A stretch of DNA of 5,893 bases, taken from positions 1-5,893 of the forward strand of contig JAEXZL010000102.1 of NCBI GenBank assembly GCA_023451395.1, given 5' to 3'. Positions 1 to 5,821 of the stretch are shown in pieces. This DNA is from Bacillota bacterium (GTDB lineage: Bacteria > Bacillota > Clostridia > Clostridiales > Clostridiaceae). Both the position numbers and the translations under genes were made by a program. The notes beneath the pieces were generated by a model. That model saw nothing but the letters and a program-made list of their open reading frames with translations. It was not told where the DNA came from and did not search any database. The stretch's first letter is position 1. Each line of letters starts with the position of its first letter.

Positions 1-605
1 CTGTATATAGTTGGAATAGCTAGAAAAAATGCAAATTCAGCACCAGTTACCGCAGATAGTCCCACAATCCAGCCTCCTACTATAGTTGAGGCGGACCTAG
101 AGAATCCAGGCCATATAACTGCCATAATCTGAAAACAGCCTATAATAAATGATTTTTTATAAGAAACCTCATTAAGGGGAACTATTTTATTATTATCTCT
201 GTATTTTCCTTCGGCATATATCATCCATAATCCACCTATCACTAAAGCTAGAGCTACTGGAAGTGGCTGCATAAGATAGTCTCTAACCTTCTGATGAAAA
301 AAAATACCGGTAATAGCTGATGGTGCTAATGCTACGAATATATTACTCCATAGTCTAAAACCTTCTCCTCCAGGAGCTAGGGTCTTAAAGGAATTAATAA
401 TTTTATCCTTGTAGAGTACAACTATAGCAGAAATGGCACCAGCCTGAATAACAATTTCAAAGAGCTTTTCAAAGGGGCCTTCAAACTCTATGAATCTACC
501 TATTATTATCATATGCCCTGTAGAGGAAATAGGAAGAAATTCAGTAATGCCTTCTACAATTGCAATGACTATACCTTTCAAAATAAAAAAAACGTCAATT
601 TCCGT
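1..605 (-). CDS. uppP: Undecaprenyl-diphosphatase UppP (BacA family), C-terminus outside window
   Basis: Membrane enzyme that dephosphorylates undecaprenyl diphosphate to the monophosphate, recycling the lipid carrier for peptidoglycan and other wall polymers; the family is linked to bacitracin tolerance. I translated the minus strand by hand. About 201 codons are visible, against roughly 270 usual for the family, so some 70 C-terminal residues lie beyond the edge. Numbered from codon 605-603, the first signature VEGITEFLPISSTGH spans residues 17-31 with the catalytic-region Glu18, Glu22 and His31. The second signature PGFSRS is at 166-171 and includes the conserved Arg170. Hydrophobic stretches between them fit a polytopic membrane protein. 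The start is uncertain: a near-perfect ribosome binding site sits 8 bases before ACG (605-603), whereas the nearest upstream in-frame GTG (614-612) lies inside that site. A sigma-A-like promoter precedes it. The family call is secure; the start is not. Confidence 0.93.
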
Positions 606-609
606 AAAA

Positions 610-618
610 ATCACCTCT
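610..618 (-). promoter_or_regulatory. Ribosome binding site of uppP
   Basis: Read on the minus strand, AGAGGTGAT matches the anti-Shine-Dalgarno complement closely. The GAGG core is 8 bases from the ACG codon at 605-603, ideal spacing for that codon. It overlaps the alternative in-frame GTG (614-612), which has no comparable site upstream. The site therefore decides the start in favour of position 605, even though the codon there is ACG. Confidence 0.6.
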
Positions 619-663
619 TGTTCCGAGGGCAAGCAGGTGAGTATTTGCCCATATAGTAATGTT

Positions 664-692
664 TGTATACATAATCTAATATTGTATATCAA
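664..692 (-). promoter_or_regulatory. Sigma-A-type promoter of uppP
   Basis: On the minus strand, TTGATA (692-687) and TATACA (669-664) are separated by exactly 17 bases, a good vegetative promoter. Transcription would begin near 657 and leave a leader of about 50 bases before the ribosome binding site. That leader contains a 6-bp inverted repeat, GGGCAA/TTGCCC (627-632 and 645-650). Confidence 0.55.
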
Positions 693-805
693 TATTATAA
701 GCAATAACAAAATAAAAAAAGATACAAATAGGTTAAAAATTGATAGCTTTTTAGTATCTTTGTGAAAGAGTTGAGAGAATTAAAATAATCAGAGTAAATT
801 AACTA

Positions 806-843
806 ATAGGAATGAAAATCCTATGCTATAATCATCTTATAAT
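806..843 (+). promoter_or_regulatory. Promoter region of the M24 peptidase gene
   Basis: Two TATAAT boxes lie at 827-832 and 838-843. The first is preceded by TG at 824-825, giving an extended -10 element (TGCTATAAT), which compensates for the lack of a clear -35 hexamer. An inverted repeat, ATAGGA (806-811) and TCCTAT (819-824), directly abuts the first -10 and could be a protein-binding site. Which box is used cannot be decided from sequence alone. Confidence 0.45.
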
Positions 844-870
844 ATACAGATAGAATTTTGGAGGTATTTT

Positions 871-1947
871 ATGAAAGTGGAAAGGGTTAAAAAGGTTATA
901 AGCTTTATGGAGAAGGAGGGGCTAGAGCAGATACTTGTTACTTCTCCTGCTTCTATATTTTATCTAACAGGAAGATGGATTGAACCAGGAGAGAGAATGG
1001 TAGCCCTCTATATAAATATACAGGGAAAAAGAACCCTTATAGTTAATGAGCTCTTTCCCTTTGAAGCATTGGAAGGCTTAGAGCTACAATGGTATAAGGA
1101 TGGGGAGGAGCCAGTGGATAAGCTTCTTTCTCTTGTGGATAAAAATAAGGCTTTAGGAATCGATAAGCTTTGGCCTTCACATTTTTTAATAAAGGTAATG
1201 GAAAAGGGAGGAGCTGCTTCTTATAAAAATTCATCACCTATAATAGATAGGGTTAGAATGATAAAGGATGAAGAAGAATGTGACCTTATGAGAAGAGCTT
1301 CGAGGCTTAATGATGAGGCGATGGAGAAGCTAATAGAAAATGTAAGTGAAAACAATAGTGAAAAGAAAATGGTTAATACACTTGGTGACATTTACCAAAG
1401 TATTGGGGCTGATGGCTTTTCCTTTTCTCCTATAATTGCCTACGGGGCTAATGGAGCTGACCCACATCATAGCTGCGATAACAGCATGCTAAAACCCGGT
1501 GATAGCATAATTCTTGATATAGGTGGAATAAAGGATTTTTACTGCTCAGATATGACTAGAACTGTTTTTTATAAAGAGGTGTCAGAGGAGCATAGAAGAA
1601 TTTATAACATTGTTAAAGAAGCTAATTTTAGGGCCATTGAGGCAGTAAAACCAGGAGTACGTTTTTGTGATATAGACAGGGCTGCTAGAGAGGTTATAGA
1701 GAAGGCTGGCTACGGAAAATACTTTACCCATAGAACAGGTCACTCCATAGGCATAGAGGTTCATGATTTTGGTGATGTAAGCTCTGTAAATACTGATAAA
1801 GTAGAAGCAGGGATGATATTCTCCATAGAGCCAGGGATATATCTCGCTGGAGATTTTGGAGTTAGAATAGAGGATTTAGTTCTAGTTACTGAGAATGGAG
1901 CAGAGGTTTTAAACAAGGTTTCAAAGGATTTGATAATTGTAGAATAA
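871..1947 (+). CDS. M24-family metallopeptidase (Xaa-Pro aminopeptidase/dipeptidase type)
   Basis: A 358-residue cytoplasmic dinuclear-metal peptidase of the pita-bread fold, expected to cleave peptides with proline in the second position. Residues about 1-125 form the creatinase-like N-terminal domain and about 130-350 the catalytic domain. The five expected metal ligands are all present: Asp216 (LDIGG), Asp227 (SDMTR, 11 residues later), His291 (TGHSIG), Glu320 (SIEPG) and Glu334 (RIED). The conserved catalytic-pocket histidines His200 (in DPHHS) and His298 (VHDFG) are also present. Length is normal for short bacterial PepQ/YpdF-like enzymes. The start is supported by GGAGG at 860-864, six bases before ATG. 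It appears monocistronic, with its own promoter and a hairpin just downstream, divergent from uppP. Aminopeptidase P and prolidase activities cannot be separated by sequence here, so no gene symbol is given. Confidence 0.95.
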   Translation: MKVERVKKVISFMEKEGLEQILVTSPASIFYLTGRWIEPGERMVALYINIQGKRTLIVNELFPFEALEGLELQWYKDGEEPVDKLLSLVDKNKALGIDKLWPSHFLIKVMEKGGAASYKNSSPIIDRVRMIKDEEECDLMRRASRLNDEAMEKLIENVSENNSEKKMVNTLGDIYQSIGADGFSFSPIIAYGANGADPHHSCDNSMLKPGDSIILDIGGIKDFYCSDMTRTVFYKEVSEEHRRIYNIVKEANFRAIEAVKPGVRFCDIDRAAREVIEKAGYGKYFTHRTGHSIGIEVHDFGDVSSVNTDKVEAGMIFSIEPGIYLAGDFGVRIEDLVLVTENGAEVLNKVSKDLIIVE

Positions 1948-1974
1948 AATGGGTAGAATTTTATAAAGATATTC

Positions 1975-2010
1975 AAGGGCGGCTTTCATTGTGATGAGAA
2001 AGCTGCCCTT
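1975..2010. terminator. Hairpin terminator between convergent genes
   Basis: A 13-bp stem, AAGGGCGGCTTTC (1975-1987) with GAAAGCTGCCCTT (1998-2010), has one G-T wobble and a 10-base loop. It lies 27 bases after the peptidase stop. The following T-tract is weak (TGTCTGTTAT), and the minus-strand side is also only moderately T-rich, so it probably serves both the peptidase and the convergent nitroreductase unit. A second inverted repeat, TTATCCT/AGGATAA (2017-2023 and 2036-2042), sits between this hairpin and the nitroreductase stop. Confidence 0.7.
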
Positions 2011-2058
2011 TGTCTGTTATCCTTTGAAGGACGGCAGGATAAATTCTTTGATATGAAT

Positions 2059-2724
2059 TTACATCCACAGGAAATTATCAGTGTCTGCTCCAATTTCAAA
2101 ATGATATTTCACTATACCCAAATCTACCTTTGAATAAAACCCTCCTGTTGACTTTGCAGCCACTTTGCCATTTTCAAGGGTAATCATAAACTTCTGCTGA
2201 TTAATAGCTGTTGGCGCAAGTAAAACAGCTTCCATTCCACTTCTAAACCAGCTGGGCATATCGCCTTCCACTTTACAAACTGAATCAAGAGGTTTGCTTT
2301 TATGGGACACACCCTGAGTCTTGCCATAGCCAAGAGATAAAACACATACAAGTTTTTCACCCTTATTAATTATATGTTTGCTTTTTCTCTTGCTGAATGT
2401 TAGGGCTACCCAACAGGTGTTCAAACCAAGCTGCTGAGCTTTTAGTACAATGCGTTCGCCGTAATAGCCTACCTTTTCATCTAGATCAGCTTCCTTTTTG
2501 CCTACTAATGCAATATAGTTTTGTACATTGTTAAACTTGCCATAGTGGGCCATAAAGCCACCAAAGGCATCAGGCTCATTGGTGATGAGCTGAATATGAA
2601 GTCCACTTTCCTTATTGCAGGCTTCGATTTCTGCTAGAAGTTCCGTAAGTACCATACCCTCTATTTTTTGGTTGGTATAATCCCTTACTGAATGACGATT
2701 TTTTATTGCTTCGATAATTTCCAT
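2059..2724 (-). CDS. Nitroreductase-family protein (TM1586-like)
   Basis: A 221-residue probable FMN-dependent oxidoreductase. The N-terminus has the family's Arg-rich flavin phosphate-binding segment NRHSVRDY (residues 9-16). GYYGERIVLKAQQLGLNTCWV (86-106) matches the long central helix and following strand of nitroreductases, and LAPTAINQQKF (169-179) is the second flavin/active-site segment. The order, with the APTA-x-NQQ segment late in the chain, fits the TM1586-type putative nitroreductase group rather than classical NfsB proteins. The physiological substrate cannot be inferred. The start is supported by TAAGGAGAG (2740-2732), seven bases before ATG. It follows the arsR-type gene by 34 bases with no terminator or clear promoter between them, so the two are probably co-transcribed and the repressor likely controls this enzyme. 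The C-terminus ends in FLWM. Confidence 0.88.
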   Translation of the reverse strand: MEIIEAIKNRHSVRDYTNQKIEGMVLTELLAEIEACNKESGLHIQLITNEPDAFGGFMAHYGKFNNVQNYIALVGKKEADLDEKVGYYGERIVLKAQQLGLNTCWVALTFSKRKSKHIINKGEKLVCVLSLGYGKTQGVSHKSKPLDSVCKVEGDMPSWFRSGMEAVLLAPTAINQQKFMITLENGKVAAKSTGGFYSKVDLGIVKYHFEIGADTDNFLWM

Positions 2725-2758
2725 AACTATACTCTCCTTATAATTCGATTATTTTGGT

Positions 2759-3133
2759 TTAATCATTATCGTCCTCTTTCTTTAGATATCCTGAACAATT
2801 GGCTTTCTGAACGATATCATAAACCTGATTGATTAAGTTTTTCAGTTTTCCCCATTCTGTATCGCTGGCATCCATATAGTAGAAATTCATCGTTCCCTGA
2901 CGACGCATAGTGATGATTCTTGCGTCCTTTAGTATTTTCAAATGGTGAGATACAGCAGGACGGGATAGATGGGTGCGAGCGGTAATTTCACCGACACGTA
3001 ATCCCACCAGTTCACTTTCCAAAAGGGTCATTATAATCTGCTGGCGTGTTTCATCGCCTAAGGCAAGAATAATGTTTTGACATTCCTTGAAGCTTGCCGC
3101 AAGAGCAAGGCGATTTTTTGCACACTCGTTCAT
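2759..3133 (-). CDS. ArsR-family winged-helix transcriptional regulator
   Basis: A 124-residue DNA-binding repressor. LALGDETRQQIIMTLLE (23-39) is the characteristic ArsR-family first helix pair; VGEITARTHLSRPAVSHHLKILKDA (47-71) is the helix-turn-helix with the recognition helix around SRPAVSHHLKIL; ARIITMRRQGTMNFYYM (71-87) is the beta-wing. The classical ELCVCDL metal site is absent and the three cysteines (4, 18, 113) are scattered, so the inducer is unknown and need not be a metal. The start has AGAGAGGTGAT directly upstream. It is first in an operon with the nitroreductase and has its own extended -10 promoter overlapped by a palindrome, which suggests autorepression. Codon use is unusual: 7 of 8 arginines are CGT/CGC, whereas asnS and the M24 gene use AGA/AGG almost exclusively, hinting at horizontal acquisition. 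Confidence 0.93.
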   Translation of the reverse strand: MNECAKNRLALAASFKECQNIILALGDETRQQIIMTLLESELVGLRVGEITARTHLSRPAVSHHLKILKDARIITMRRQGTMNFYYMDASDTEWGKLKNLINQVYDIVQKANCSGYLKKEDDND

Positions 3134-3149
3134 AGAATCACCTCTCTTA

Positions 3150-3175
3150 GTTTATTGGTTTGAACCATTATACCA
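3150..3175 (-). promoter_or_regulatory. Promoter and putative operator of the arsR-nitroreductase operon
   Basis: On the minus strand an extended -10, TGGTATAAT (3175-3167), lies upstream of arsR; no good -35 is visible. An imperfect palindrome at 3150-3173 has arms matching at 9 of 11 positions around a 2-base centre, with the core TGGTT-TG-AACCA at 3156-3167. It covers the -10 and the expected start site. ArsR-family repressors typically bind such dyads over the promoter, so this is the likely autoregulatory operator. The operator role is inference. Confidence 0.55.
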
Positions 3176-3244
3176 TACAAATTATCTAGGTATTCATTGG
3201 GAAAGAAAATCGAGACGAAGAAATTTTTACCTGATTATTAAAGT

Positions 3245-3289
3245 AAAAAAAGAGCAAGGCGGTATAGCCTTCCGCTATACCGCCTTGCT
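3245..3289 (-). terminator. Strong factor-independent terminator of asnS
   Basis: A perfect 16-bp stem, AGCAAGGCGGTATAGC (3253-3268) with its exact complement at 3274-3289, closes a 5-base loop. On the minus strand it is followed, after a single C, by seven T residues (3251-3245). It lies about 50 bases past the asnS stop codon and separates asnS from the arsR promoter. Confidence 0.92.
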
Positions 3290-3339
3290 GAGATTAAATT
3301 ACTTTCTTAATAAAGACTTATCTTTAGAGTCTGCATTTT

Positions 3340-4731
3340 TTAAAATTCTGAGGTTTTTGGTGTTCTTGGGAAAGGAATGACATCCCTTATGTTTTGCATT
3401 CCAGTGATGTACATTATGAGTCTTTCGAAGCCGAGTCCAAAGCCTGCATGCTTTGTTCCTCCGAACTTTCTAAGCTCTAGATACCACCAGTAATCCTCCT
3501 CATTAAGTCCAAGCTCCTTCATTCTTTCTTTTAGAAGCTCCAGTCTTTCCTCTCTTTGACTTCCTCCTATAATTTCACCAACACCTGGTACAAGACAGTC
3601 CATTGCTGCTACTGTTTTACCATCGTCGTTTAATCTCATATAGAAGGCTTTTATTTCCTTAGGATAGTCTGTAACAAATACTGGTTTTTTGAAGATTTCT
3701 TCTGTTAGATATCTTTCGTGCTCAGTTTGAAGATCTATTCCCCATTCTACTGGATATTCGAAGGTTTTTCCGGATTTTTTAAGAAGATCAACGGCTTCAG
3801 TGTAAGTAACCCTTCCAAAGTCGGAAGCTACAATATGCTGTAATCTTTCTAGAAGACCTTTATCTATAAAGCTATTAAAGAATTGAAGTTCTTCAGGACA
3901 TTCCTCCATAACATATTGTATTACATACTTAAGCATATCCTCAGCCAATTCCATATCATCCTTTAGTTCAGCAAAGGCTATCTCAGGTTCTATCATCCAG
4001 AACTCAGCAGCATGTCTTGCAGTATTAGAATTCTCAGCTCTAAAGGTAGGTCCAAAGGTATAGACATTTCTAAAAGCTAAAGCATAGCACTCAGCGTTTA
4101 GCTGACCAGATACTGTGAGGTTTGAAGACTTACCAAAGAAGTCTTCTGAATAATCAATTTCCCCATTATCGGTTTTTGGAGGATTTTTAAGATCTAAGGT
4201 TGTTACATGAAACATTTCTCCAGCACCCTCTGCATCACTACCGGTGATTATTGGTGTATGAGTATATACAAAATCCCTCTCCTGAAAGAATTTGTGAATG
4301 GCATAGGCAGCCACAGATCTAACTCTAAACACTGCAGAGAAGGCATTGCTCCTAGGTCTTAGATGAGCAATGGTTCTTAGGTATTCAAAGGTGTGTCTCT
4401 TTTTTTGAAGAGGATAATCAGGAGTTGATAAGCCCATTATCTCCACTTCTAAGGCCTGTATCTCAAAAGGCTGTTTAGCATCAGGGGTCTCCACAAGAGT
4501 TCCTGTAACCTTTATGCTTGAGCTAATGGAAAGCTTTGATATATCCTTGAAATTTTCTAGCTTTGTATCAAAGACTACCTGTATGTTCTTAAAAAAGCTT
4601 CCATCGTTTAATTCGATAAAACCAAAGGCATTAGAGGCTCTTAAGGTTCTAATCCATCCTGAGACCTCTACCTTAGTGCCAAAAAATTCTTTTCCGCCTC
4701 TATAGAGACGTTTAACTGAAACTGTTGTCAT
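3340..4731 (-). CDS. asnS: Asparaginyl-tRNA synthetase
   Basis: A 463-residue cytoplasmic class IIb synthetase that charges tRNA-Asn with asparagine using ATP. Residues about 20-100 form the OB-fold anticodon-binding domain (VEVSGWIRTLRAS at 21-33). The catalytic core follows: motif 1 region FRVRSVAAYAIHKFF (135-149) leading into THTPIITGSDAEGAGEMF (157-174); motif 2 GPTFRAENSNTARHAAEFW (227-245) with the ATP-contacting arginine; motif 3 GFGLGFERLIMYITG (430-444) with its arginine, followed by the typical C-terminal NIRDVIPFPRTP (447-458). GSDAEGAGEMF favours AsnRS over AspRS. Length is normal and the protein complete. The start has AAAGGAAG upstream at a slightly long spacing. A T-box leader with an Asn specifier precedes it, giving induction when tRNA-Asn is uncharged, and a strong terminator follows, so it is a single-gene unit. 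Confidence 0.98.
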   Translation of the reverse strand: MTTVSVKRLYRGGKEFFGTKVEVSGWIRTLRASNAFGFIELNDGSFFKNIQVVFDTKLENFKDISKLSISSSIKVTGTLVETPDAKQPFEIQALEVEIMGLSTPDYPLQKKRHTFEYLRTIAHLRPRSNAFSAVFRVRSVAAYAIHKFFQERDFVYTHTPIITGSDAEGAGEMFHVTTLDLKNPPKTDNGEIDYSEDFFGKSSNLTVSGQLNAECYALAFRNVYTFGPTFRAENSNTARHAAEFWMIEPEIAFAELKDDMELAEDMLKYVIQYVMEECPEELQFFNSFIDKGLLERLQHIVASDFGRVTYTEAVDLLKKSGKTFEYPVEWGIDLQTEHERYLTEEIFKKPVFVTDYPKEIKAFYMRLNDDGKTVAAMDCLVPGVGEIIGGSQREERLELLKERMKELGLNEEDYWWYLELRKFGGTKHAGFGLGFERLIMYITGMQNIRDVIPFPRTPKTSEF

Positions 4732-4781
4732 CTTTGTATCTTCCTTTCTAAAAATTATCTTTGATAAAATTTATCATAAAT

Positions 4782-4813
4782 AAAAAAAGCCCCATCCTAA
4801 AAGGGACGAAGGC
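4782..4813 (-). terminator. Regulated terminator of the asnS T-box leader
   Basis: On the minus strand, GCCTTCGTCC (4813-4804) pairs with GGATGGGGC (4797-4789), with one bulged C and G-T wobbles, followed by seven T residues (4788-4782). It sits immediately 3' of the T-box, as expected for the structure that competes with the tRNA-stabilised antiterminator. Confidence 0.85.
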
Positions 4814-5040
4814 ATTCCGTGGTACCACCCTAGTTGTCATAAATGACCACTCTTGTGAGCTTTTATTGCTCTGGGCTTTATAACGGTACCCCTGCCGTCT
4901 AAATCTACTTTCCTAAAGGATTTGGAATTAGATACTCCGAGATGTTCTTCCATATAACTTTTGTATGAACCTCACACCATCGTTCACTCGCTGAAACTAC
5001 CTTTTATATGTACTCTTCTCATCAATGCTTTTAACTTATA
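4782..5040 (-). ncRNA. T-box riboswitch leader of asnS (specifier AAC)
   Basis: This leader RNA senses uncharged tRNA-Asn and controls read-through into asnS. The diagnostic T-box AGGGTGGTACCACG lies at 4831-4818 on the minus strand and supplies the bulge that pairs with the tRNA acceptor end. Stem I elements appear in order: GAAGAGTA near 5019-5012, CAGCGAG and GGTGTGAG for the distal bulge/loop, then GGAAG-AAC-ATCTC, where AAC (4946-4944) is the Asn specifier followed by the usual purine. A further stem, GTGGTCA/TGACAAC (4850-4844 and 4839-4833), precedes the T-box. The leader ends in a terminator at 4813-4782. Its 5' boundary is approximate. Confidence 0.93.
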
Positions 5041-5048
5041 TTTATTTT

Positions 5049-5077
5049 ATTTTACATTATGCTACATTAATAATCAA
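5049..5077 (-). promoter_or_regulatory. Promoter of the asnS T-box transcript
   Basis: On the minus strand, TTGATT (5077-5072) and TAAAAT (5054-5049) are separated by 17 bases. Transcription would start around 5042, just before the first Stem I elements. An alternative -10 (CATAAT) lies a few bases upstream, so the exact start site is open. Confidence 0.55.
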
Positions 5078-5085
5078 CAATAACT

Positions 5086-5109
5086 TTTACAGTTGAAAGG
5101 AGCTGTAAA
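5086..5109. repeat. 7-bp perfect inverted repeat with a Shine-Dalgarno-like loop
   Basis: TTTACAG (5086-5092) and CTGTAAA (5103-5109) are exact inverted copies around a 10-base loop that contains AAAGGAG (5096-5102) on the plus strand. It lies just upstream of the asnS promoter on one side and about 90 bases before the small orphan gene on the other. It could be an operator or an RNA hairpin; its function is unknown. Confidence 0.5.
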
Positions 5110-5200
5110 TCATTGATAGATGAAAATAATGGCATTTTATCACAGCTCTATAGTAAGAAGCATATATATATATAACATAGTCTTAATATTGAGGAGTCTT

Positions 5201-5407
5201 ATGACAGAATATTTGCAAGGGATACTTGAGGATAAATACAGAGAGCTCTGTAATGTGAAAAAGCTTCTTGTGCGGGAAAAAAACAGTACACTCCTAGAAG
5301 AATATAAAAAAAGCTTTGAAGAAAAAAGTGAAGAAATCCAAGAAGTGATAAGAGAGTGCCAGACTAAGGAAGCAAGAGATGTGCTTATGAGAAAGGTTTG
5401 GGAGTAA
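5201..5407 (+). CDS. Small charged hypothetical protein (68 aa)
   Basis: I do not recognise a family. The 68-residue product is rich in Glu, Lys and Arg (for example EEYKKSFEEKSEEIQEVIREC at 33-53), has no membrane segment or signal peptide, and looks largely alpha-helical, possibly a short coiled coil. It has two cysteines (17 and 53) and no recognisable catalytic motif. ATG 5201 is chosen because GAGGAG lies at 5191-5196 with normal spacing. An in-frame ATG at 5120 would add 27 residues of a different, Ile/Tyr-rich character (SIYIYNIVLILR) across AT-repeat DNA with no good ribosome binding site at the right distance, so it is probably not used. A strong terminator follows within 20 bases. 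The gene stands alone, divergent from asnS and convergent with the Met/His-rich gene. Confidence 0.7.
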   Translation: MTEYLQGILEDKYRELCNVKKLLVREKNSTLLEEYKKSFEEKSEEIQEVIRECQTKEARDVLMRKVWE

Positions 5408-5425
5408 AATAATAGTTAAACTTAA

Positions 5426-5454
5426 GGCTGTGAATATTCACAGCCGATTTTTTT
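5426..5454 (+). terminator. Strong terminator of the 68-aa gene, possibly bidirectional
   Basis: A perfect 10-bp inverted repeat, GGCTGTGAAT/ATTCACAGCC (5426-5445), with about 8 pairs once a 4-base loop forms, is followed by GA and seven T residues (5448-5454). The T-run overlaps the stop codon of the convergent gene (5455-5453). On the minus strand the hairpin follows that gene's stop, but the T-tract there is weak. Confidence 0.9.
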
Positions 5455-5821
5455 AATCCTTATCTAAATTAAAGAGCAACGGATATAGCCAGAAATATGG
5501 ATTGTTTATGAAGTGATGGCTATGGGGCATATTAAAAGGATTATGGTAGGGAGTAGCATTATAAAAAAATGGAGTTCCATGATGCTTATGCTTTTTATGA
5601 TGCATTTTATGCTTCTTCTTGCTTCTATTTAATGAATCATCATCTGTTGAATCTTCTGCATCATCAAAAGAATCCTCAAAATTATCGTCCATAGGGGAGA
5701 AAAAATTTTCAGGCATCATTGTTACAGGTCCAAAAGGTCTTACCATTGGCATCATAGGAACCATATTATTATCCATAGGAGGCATCATCTGACCCCTAGG
5801 AGCATTCATAGGAGGCATCAT
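5453..5821 (-). CDS. Met/Pro-, Asp- and His/Lys-rich low-complexity protein, downstream part of an amber-interrupted reading frame
   Basis: The open stretch after the TAG encodes 122 residues in four blocks. Residues 1-44 are Met/Pro-rich with 13 methionines (GQMMPPMDNN repeats); 45-62 is strongly acidic (DDNFEDSFDDAEDSTDDD); 66-81 is basic and His-rich (RSKKKHKMHHKKHKHH); 82-122 is aromatic/Asn-rich (HSHHFINNPYFWLYPLLF). No family is recognised. Such composition is seen in some spore-surface and metal-binding proteins, but that role is inference. The same frame continues upstream as GQMMPPMNAPM repeats to the window edge, broken only by TAG at 5824-5822. The original gene therefore almost certainly starts beyond 5893, and this segment may be untranslated, reinitiated at the ATG directly after the TAG, or read through. 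No ribosome binding site precedes 5821. Confidence 0.6.
   Translation of the reverse strand: MMPPMNAPRGQMMPPMDNNMVPMMPMVRPFGPVTMMPENFFSPMDDNFEDSFDDAEDSTDDDSLNRSKKKHKMHHKKHKHHGTPFFYNATPYHNPFNMPHSHHFINNPYFWLYPLLFNLDKD

Noticed and set aside
490..765. Plus-strand open frame of 91 codons near the start
   Set aside because: It runs antisense to the conserved N-terminus of uppP and through its promoter, and has low-complexity Ile/Lys composition.
1043..1976. Minus-strand open frames inside and at the end of the peptidase gene, and a plus-strand frame inside asnS (4514-4705)
   Set aside because: All are antisense to strongly conserved coding sequence and lack ribosome binding sites.
2017..2042. 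TTATCCT/AGGATAA hairpin as a separate terminator
   Set aside because: Neither side has a T-tract, and the adjacent stronger stem at 1975-2010 better explains termination.
3087..3380. Plus-strand open frame of 97 codons
   Set aside because: It crosses the arsR start, its promoter and operator, the asnS terminator and the asnS 3' end; these features explain the DNA better and the peptide resembles nothing.
5162..5174. AT dinucleotide run upstream of the orphan gene as a phase-variable promoter
   Set aside because: It is only about six AT units and no -35/-10 pair is clearly spaced by it, so there is insufficient support.
5120..5200. Longer start for the orphan gene at ATG 5120
   Set aside because: The extra 27 residues come partly from an AT dinucleotide run, differ in composition, and lack a properly spaced ribosome binding site, whereas ATG 5201 has GAGGAG.
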